Assembly: GCA_024742755.1 (NCBI GenBank)
Contig: JANSXW010000007.1
Location: 20,013 to 84,012, forward strand
DNA from: a bacterium
Lineage (GTDB): Bacteria > Bacteroidota > Bacteroidia > Chitinophagales > Saprospiraceae
Reading direction: 5' to 3'
DNA: 64,000 nt
In this document: in pieces, positions 59,292 through 64,000 of the stretch
Layout: every line of letters starts with the position of its first letter
How positions within the stretch are numbered: the first letter of the stretch is position 1
Translations under genes and position numbers: made by a program
Notes under the pieces: model-generated
The model's database searches: none
Told to the model about the DNA's origin: nothing
Seen by the model: the letters and a program-made list of their open reading frames with translations, nothing else

Positions 59292-59301
59292 CCCTGACAA
59301 G
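59261..59301 (+). repeat. REP-like palindrome overlapping the end of cas6, with a partial tandem copy
   Basis: CTTGTCAGG ... CCTGACAAG forms the outer stem of a 41-nt unit with an inner TTTCCCCGGGAAA palindrome. A second, partial copy of its core (GGTTTCCCCGGGAAAGGCCG, 59318-59337, identical through GGTGA) follows at a 50-bp step. The cas6 stop codon lies inside the first unit. Confidence 0.8.
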
Positions 59302-59360
59302 TTTGGCCCCGGGCCCGGTTTCCCCGGGAAAGGCCGGTGATCCTAATAATTTGCCCCAAA

Positions 59361-59400
59361 CCTGTCAGGATCTACCATGGTGCCTGGGAAACCTGACAGG
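59361..59400 (-). repeat. REP-like palindrome upstream of the RAYT gene
   Basis: CCTGTCAGG (59361-59369) and CCTGACAGG (59392-59400) close a 40-nt unit whose inner part reads, inverted, GTTTCCCAGGCA, as in the other REP copies. It lies 28 bp before the transposase start. It has the same orientation as the copy at 60178-60217. Confidence 0.85.
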
Positions 59401-59428
59401 GTTGGGGCATCAATTAAATGGAAATGAT

Positions 59429-60106
59429 ATGAGCACTACAAAAAATATCCGTACGCCGCTTGAGCCTGGCCATTACTATCACATTTTCAACCGTGGAAAT
59501 AACCGGGAAAATCTGTTTTATAAGCCAGGCAACTATGATTACTTCCTGCGTAAATATGCACATTATTTGGAGGGCTATGTGGAGACGGCAGCCTATTGCT
59601 TATTGCCCAACCACTTCCACCTGGTGGTGCGGGTGAGGCCAATGGAAGCTTTATTGCCGGTTGCAACAGCAGCTTTTAAAAAGCAATGGGCCAAAGTTAA
59701 GCCTGAAGGGGAAGAAGCCGTGCATGACTGGCTTTGCTGGTCGGTGTCGGAACGCATCCGGCTTTGGAAAATGGGGTATTCTAAAGCCATTAACCGGCAG
59801 GAAGGAAGGATTGGGAGCTTATTTCAGAAGCCTTTTCGCCGCAAACGGATTGACGATGATGATTACCTCCGGCATGCTATTGCCTATGTGCATTTGAATC
59901 CCGCTGCACATGGTATTTGGGATGATTTTGGCAGTTATCCATGGAGTTCTGTTGGGTGTTACGAAAAGCGGGAAGAAGGACTTAATGGTTTGATAAGACC
60001 GGAATGGGCTGTTTTTGGTGGCAAGGAGGCGTGTTTGGAATATCATCATCAGTTCTGGAGGCAAAAGCGGGCTGATGCATCGCTTGTGGAGGATTGGATG
60101 GAATGA
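59429..60106 (+). CDS. REP-associated tyrosine transposase (RAYT, IS200-like Y1 domain)
   Basis: The protein has 225 aa from the ATG at 59429 (MSTTKNIRTPLEPGHYYHIF), the usual RAYT opening 'l.pg.yYHIfnRGnn...lF'. The HUH motif is LLPNHFHLVV (about 57-66). The nucleophile Tyr is in HAIAYVHLNPAAHG (about 154), and the tail includes YPWSSVGCYE. RAYTs are domesticated or selfish single-strand DNA transposases thought to spread REP sequences; they lack normal IS ends. This one sits between cas6 and cas1, flanked by REP units at 59361 and 60178. It has the same direction as the cas genes and may be read through with them. Confidence 0.93.
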   Translation: MSTTKNIRTPLEPGHYYHIFNRGNNRENLFYKPGNYDYFLRKYAHYLEGYVETAAYCLLPNHFHLVVRVRPMEALLPVATAAFKKQWAKVKPEGEEAVHDWLCWSVSERIRLWKMGYSKAINRQEGRIGSLFQKPFRRKRIDDDDYLRHAIAYVHLNPAAHGIWDDFGSYPWSSVGCYEKREEGLNGLIRPEWAVFGGKEACLEYHHQFWRQKRADASLVEDWME

Positions 60107-60177
60107 TGGGGCTGGCACCGGAGCTGTGTGGGTTTGGGGTTTGAATTTGGGAATTTGATTGCAGGTGCCCCCCTATA

Positions 60178-60217
60178 CCTGTCAGGAGCAAGGAGGGTGC
60201 CAGGGAAACCTGACAGG
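60178..60217 (-). repeat. REP-like palindrome between the RAYT gene and cas1
   Basis: CCTGTCAGG (60178-60186) and CCTGACAGG (60209-60217) enclose a 40-nt unit. Its inverse begins CCTGTCAGGTTTCCCTGGCA, nearly the same core as at 52069. It ends 26 bp before cas1. Confidence 0.85.
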
Positions 60218-60243
60218 TTGGGGGGCGGGTAAAAAGGATAATT

Positions 60244-61242
60244 ATGCAGATACATTTGAATACTTACGGTACTTACCTGCACGTGCGCGATCAGATGTTT
60301 GAAGTGCGCAGGCGGGAGGATGGGAAAGTGCACAAAACGCCTTTAGCTGCGCATAAGGTCAAAAGCATTTGGATATCAGCTGGCGTGGCGCTCTCCTCGG
60401 ATGCGGTGAAGCTGGCGATGCAGCACAATATCGATATTGTGTTTCTGGAAAAAAACGGGCAGCCTTACAGCCGGGTATGGCATGCTAAGCTGGGCAGTAC
60501 AACACTCATCCGCAAGGAGCAGCTCAAAGCTACGCTGGGGCCTGCCGCCTTGGCTTATACACAGCAATGGCTGGGCGCAAAGCTGGACAATCAGATTGAT
60601 TTTGTCAAACGGTTGCGCAGCCACCGGCCTCAGCATGGTGCGTATCTTGAGGAGCGGCTGCAACGCATGGAGCGCATCCGGGAGCGCCTGGCCACCATTG
60701 AAGCGCCACATCTTGATGAAGTGGCAGATCAGATCCGGGGGCTGGAGGGCACCGTTGGGCGGTTGTACTTTGAGGTGCTGAGCTCCGTGCTTCCAAGGCA
60801 TTATCAGTTTAGCGGACGAAGCTTCCGGCCAGCGGAAGACCCTTTCAATGCCTTTCTGAACTACGCCTATGGAATGTTATATGGCCGGGTGGAAAAGGCA
60901 CTCATTTTGGCAGGGCTGGATCCTTATCTGGGATTCCTGCACCGGGATGGCTATAATTATAAAAGCCTGGTCTATGACTTCATTGAACCGTTCCGGATTT
61001 ATGCAGAGGAGCCGGTGTTCCGCTTGTTCTCAGGCAAAAAAGTAAGGCAGGACCATGTGGATGAGCTGGCAAATGGCTGCCGGCTGAATCAGGAAGGGAA
61101 AGTATTGCTGGTGGAGCGCCTTAACCGGCATCTTGAAGAAGAGCGCATCCGGTACCGGGGCAAAAATCAAACGCGGGGCAATATTATTCAGTTTGAAGCG
61201 CACCAAACAGCTAATGAACTCATCAAAACCGAATCGTTATGA
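60244..61242 (+). CDS. cas1: Cas1 integrase (type I-B)
   Basis: The 332-aa protein has an N-terminal beta domain (MQIHLNTYGTYLHVRDQMFE, KSIWISAGVALSSDAVKLAM) and a C-terminal helical domain with the metal ligands: Glu in GLEGTVGRLYF (about 166), His in YLGFLHRDGYNY (about 235) and Asp in SLVYDFIEPFR (about 247). The Cas1-Cas2 complex inserts new spacers at the leader end of the array. It overlaps cas2 by 4 bp (ATGA). The preceding REP/RAYT block separates it from the interference genes. Confidence 0.96.
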   Translation: MQIHLNTYGTYLHVRDQMFEVRRREDGKVHKTPLAAHKVKSIWISAGVALSSDAVKLAMQHNIDIVFLEKNGQPYSRVWHAKLGSTTLIRKEQLKATLGPAALAYTQQWLGAKLDNQIDFVKRLRSHRPQHGAYLEERLQRMERIRERLATIEAPHLDEVADQIRGLEGTVGRLYFEVLSSVLPRHYQFSGRSFRPAEDPFNAFLNYAYGMLYGRVEKALILAGLDPYLGFLHRDGYNYKSLVYDFIEPFRIYAEEPVFRLFSGKKVRQDHVDELANGCRLNQEGKVLLVERLNRHLEEERIRYRGKNQTRGNIIQFEAHQTANELIKTESL

Positions 61243-61529
61243 TCGCCTGGGTAATGTATGATATAGAACAGGACCGCGCCCGCACCCGTGTGGCAAAGTA
61301 TTGCAAACAAGCCGGGCTCTACCGGGTACAGTATTCTGTCTTTTTGGGCACGCTTAATGCGAATGAGAAGGATGTGCTCGAATTACAGATTGAGCAGGAA
61401 ATTGACCCTGACAAAGACAAGGTCTACATTTTTCCGATGAGCCAGTCTGCATTGCAGCAGACGACCTGCCTCGGCCAGGCTTTGGACAAGAAGCTGGTGA
61501 CAGATGAGGTCAGGGCATTGTTTTTTTAG
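61239..61529 (+). CDS. cas2: Cas2
   Basis: The 96-aa ferredoxin-fold protein starts MIAWVMYDIEQDRARTRVAK (conserved first-strand Asp), followed by KQAGLYRVQYSVFLGTLNAN and KVYIFPMSQSALQQTTCLG. These are the standard Cas2 segments. The dimer holds two Cas1 dimers in the adaptation complex. It is coupled to cas1 by the ATGA overlap. Confidence 0.95.
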   Translation: MIAWVMYDIEQDRARTRVAKYCKQAGLYRVQYSVFLGTLNANEKDVLELQIEQEIDPDKDKVYIFPMSQSALQQTTCLGQALDKKLVTDEVRALFF

Positions 61530-61548
61530 GTAATCAGATTATGGAATC

Positions 61549-62124
61549 ATGTTGAGCCTGACGCCATCCCAGATTATTGAGTATTTGTACTGTCCGCGGT
61601 ACACCTACTTCGAATATGTGCTTCAGATACCACAGCACGAAGAGAAATACTACAAAGTGATGCGCGGGCGGGAGCTTCATATGGAGAAAGCCCGTCAAAA
61701 CGTGGAGTACCTGCGCCGTCGGATCGGAGTCACGGACAAGCGCCTCAATCAATACCTGACGAATGAATTGCTCCGGGGAGAAGTGGATGAGGTGCTTTGG
61801 CTGAAAGACGGCACTATGGCCCCGCTGGACTATAAGTTTGCCCGATATGAGGAAAAAGTCTATGAAACTTACAAGACGCAGCTATACTGTTATGCCTGGC
61901 TTATCCGTGAGAACTTTGGCAAGGATGTAGACCGTGGCTATCTGGTATACACCCGAAGCCGGAACAAGCTGGTGGAATTACAGATAGGAGCATCTCACAT
62001 GAATGAGGTAGAAAAAGCAGCGTATGACATCAACAAAATTGTTGTTCAGAATTATTATCCGAAGGCTACAAAATATAAGCGAAGATGTGTAAATTGTACC
62101 TATCGCAATATTTGCATTAAGTAG
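61549..62124 (+). CDS. cas4: Cas4 RecB-like exonuclease
   Basis: The 191-aa protein has an N-terminal Cys in IEYLYCPRYTYF and three C-terminal Cys (RCVNCTYRNIC), giving the four ligands of an Fe-S cluster. The RecB-type nuclease residues are His in GRELHMEKA, Asp in RGEVDEVLW, Asp-x-Lys in APLDYKFARYE, and Q-x-x-x-Y in YKTQLYCYAWL. Cas4 trims prespacers and selects the PAM side during adaptation. It lies after cas2 here, instead of the common cas4-cas1-cas2 order, and is the last gene before the leader. Confidence 0.94.
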   Translation: MLSLTPSQIIEYLYCPRYTYFEYVLQIPQHEEKYYKVMRGRELHMEKARQNVEYLRRRIGVTDKRLNQYLTNELLRGEVDEVLWLKDGTMAPLDYKFARYEEKVYETYKTQLYCYAWLIRENFGKDVDRGYLVYTRSRNKLVELQIGASHMNEVEKAAYDINKIVVQNYYPKATKYKRRCVNCTYRNICIK

Positions 62125-62321
62125 CCGGCAACTCCGGGCGTAAATTTATTTCGAGACAGGCTTTTCCGGTACTTAAACGTTTGTTTTACAGTCTTTTAGA
62201 CTTTCGAAAAGCAGTGGAAATTGCCCTCCAAACCGTTCTTTGACCTATTGGAATAATTTTTTCGGGGACGAGAAAAGTTTGGGTTTATTGTTGAGTATGA
62301 GTACTTTGGCGCTTGAGACGG
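62125..62321 (+). other. CRISPR leader region
   Basis: These 197 bases of AT-rich, noncoding sequence lie between cas4 and the first repeat. The leader contains runs such as GAATAATTTTTTCG and a promoter-like pair near its end. The cas4-proximal position, together with the handle-forming ATTGAAAC end of each repeat facing away, places the leader on this side, so the newest spacers should be the first ones. Confidence 0.8.
62278..62308 (+). promoter_or_regulatory. Candidate promoter of the CRISPR array
   Basis: TTTG (62278-62281), a 20-nt spacer and TACTTTG (62302-62308) end 13 bp before the first repeat. This is one base short of the TAnnTTTG consensus but keeps the Bacteroidota spacing. Transcription would begin about at the first repeat. 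Confidence 0.55.
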
Positions 62322-64000
62322 CTTCGAGCGCACTATCCAGCATAATTAGGATTGAAACACCGACGCCCGTATAAATCCGCGTTCCTGGGAATCTGCTTCG
62401 AGCGCACTATCCAGCATAATTAGGATTGAAACGGAAGCGAATAGACCAAAACGGGCAGGCTATAGACCTTCGAGCGCACTATCCAGCATAATTAGGATTG
62501 AAACTAACGAGTGGAAGAAACAAAGCTAATTCACGTACTACTTCGAGCGCACTATCCAGCATAATTAGGATTGAAACAGCAATTAGTGATCGGTCGAGAC
62601 CTTAATGGAGACCCTTCGAGCGCACTATCCAGCATAATTAGGATTGAAACGCGCTAAGAAGCTAGACAACAGCCCTATGCCTGTGCCTTCGAGCGCACTA
62701 TCCAGCATAATTAGGATTGAAACTATCAACCCCTTGCTGTTGCGCTATTTCAATAGCAACTTCGAGCGCACTATCCAGCATAATTAGGATTGAAACGGCC
62801 CTTGCTTATGGCAGGGCTTTTTGCATTGATTGCTTCGAGCGCACTATCCAGCATAATTAGGATTGAAACCGCGCTGGTTAGCTTGTGCTTTTTGCCGGGC
62901 TTCTATCTTCGAGCGCACTATCCAGCATAATTAGGATTGAAACTATCGGCATGTGGCATGGGAATTGGTGTTTTCTGTCTTCGAGCGCACTATCCAGCAT
63001 AATTAGGATTGAAACCTGTAGCATTGGTAGCAGCAAATCGTTTTTTGCGTCACTTCGAGCGCACTATCCAGCATAATTAGGATTGAAACGCGTCTTGCTT
63101 GTCGTATTGGTTCATCTGTAGTTGTCTTCGAGCGCACTATCCAGCATAATTAGGATTGAAACTCATGTAGTTTCTGAATCTCCTGCTTGATCAGGCTGCT
63201 TCGAGCGCACTATCCAGCATAATTAGGATTGAAACCAGCGCCTACGATAGGCGCAGGGCTCAGCATTGCAGGCTTCGAGCGCACTATCCAGCATAATTAG
63301 GATTGAAACTTGCGAGATATAACATTCATGCTGTTCAATTTTCGGGCTTCGAGCGCACTATCCAGCATAATTAGGATTGAAACTTGCCAGTTCAATATCC
63401 AATCCTCGTACAGACATTTCTTCGAGCGCACTATCCAGCATAATTAGGATTGAAACCCTTCCGGAGTCTCAAAATCGAGCTTGATACTGCCTACTTCGAG
63501 CGCACTATCCAGCATAATTAGGATTGAAACGCCCTAACGAAGAAATAGCCGCTTATTGTTTTGAGGTCTTCGAGCGCACTATCCAGCATAATTAGGATTG
63601 AAACACCTTTAATTCGCTGCATCTCTTCAAAAACGTCATACTTCGAGCGCACTATCCAGCATAATTAGGATTGAAACCGCTCGGCATAGTGACCTCCTCA
63701 AAGAATTCATCCCCCTTCGAGCGCACTATCCAGCATAATTAGGATTGAAACATTTAACGCGGCCGTTCCTAATCGCAGGTACGTGCCCTTCGAGCGCACT
63801 ATCCAGCATAATTAGGATTGAAACCCAGACTACAGTGCAAAAGAACTATTAGTGCGGATTGCCTTCGAGCGCACTATCCAGCATAATTAGGATTGAAACT
63901 ATTCCGCTACAGGCGTTGCCTCAGTGGTAGAAGGGCTTCGAGCGCACTATCCAGCATAATTAGGATTGAAACAGCACATGGTAGCTGTCAGAACGGGAAA
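62322..64000 (+). CRISPR. Type I-B CRISPR array, 23 repeats, truncated by the window end
   Basis: Twenty-three copies of a 37-nt repeat begin at 62322, 62396, 62468, 62541 and so on to 63936, stepping 72-75 bp. The repeat opens CTTCGAGCGCACTATCCAGC and closes TTAGGATTGAAAC; I saw no variant copy. Spacers are 35-38 nt; 22 are complete, and the last (from 63973) is cut at the window edge. The ATTGAAAC end is the expected 8-nt 5' handle of type I-B crRNAs. No spacer was recognised as matching other parts of this window. A 63-aa ORF at 62885-63076 within the array is an artefact. Confidence 0.98.

Noticed and set aside
59246-59428. N-terminal extension of the RAYT ORF
   Set aside because: The extra 61 codons are translated from REP palindromes; family members start at the equivalent of MSTTKN at 59429.
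62885-63076. 63-aa ORF in the CRISPR array
   Set aside because: It is a translation of repeats and spacers.
51148-64000. Prophage or integrative element around the CRISPR locus
   Set aside because: No integrase, structural phage gene, attachment-site repeat or tRNA was found near the locus.

Overview
The window looks like chromosomal DNA from a Bacteroidota bacterium, most likely of the Saprospiria type (Lewinella/Phaeodactylibacter-like); the genus cannot be fixed from sequence alone. Grounds: a SusC/SusD pair, a second TonB-dependent receptor with a carboxypeptidase-type leader domain, a type IX secretion (T9SS) C-terminal domain, TPR-membrane-HTH and TPR-histidine kinase regulators, LytTR response regulator, and several promoter-like sites of the Bacteroidota form TTTG-N19/20-TAnnTTTG. 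No rRNA or tRNA gene was seen.

Layout. 1-3.2 kb: the edge of a Uma2-type nuclease gene, a TPR protein with an effector-associated-like N-terminus, Dps, and a one-pass membrane protein. 3.4-14.9 kb: a co-directional run of a DASS anion symporter, SusC, SusD, a secreted SGNH hydrolase, an Ig/Calx-beta/lamin-tail lipoprotein, an alpha/beta-hydrolase lipoprotein and an MFS exporter; it reads as a Sus-like uptake locus built on esterases instead of glycosidases. 14.9-19.6 kb: an accessory patch with two diverged copies of a 122-aa membrane protein whose upstream regions stayed nearly identical, a truncated gene remnant, a dead IS element, a T9SS cargo protein and a Cys-rich lipoprotein. 19.9-25.0 kb: the DabA/DabB inorganic carbon pump with a divergent LysR regulator. 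25.0-35.1 kb: RlmI-like rRNA methyltransferase, a BioD-like/DRTGG ATPase, an acyl-CoA ligase, a KAS III-like enzyme lacking the usual His/Asn, a TonB receptor, a tiny Lys/Cys protein, a methyltransferase and a DUF2027-Smr protein. 35.1-49.5 kb: TPR-HTH regulator, a pair of large secreted proteins of unknown function, a chaperone/usher-like/DUF4402 surface-fibre cluster, and a TPR histidine kinase with a LytTR regulator.

51-64 kb: a complete type I-B CRISPR-Cas system: WYL regulator, cas8-cas7-cas5-cas3-cas6, then cas1-cas2-cas4, a leader, and an array of 23 identical 37-nt repeats running off the window. Between cas6 and cas1 sits a REP-associated tyrosine transposase (RAYT) with its 40-nt palindromic repeats. 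One of these repeats supplies the last codons and the stop of cas6, and a further copy lies upstream of cas8.

Most notable: the RAYT/REP colonisation of the cas operon, including a REP-encoded Cas6 tail and a terminator between cas3 and cas6; the chaperone/usher-like/DUF4402 cluster; the paralogue pair whose noncoding leaders are more alike than their coding sequences; and a 112-bp Smr gene fragment whose differences are almost all synonymous.
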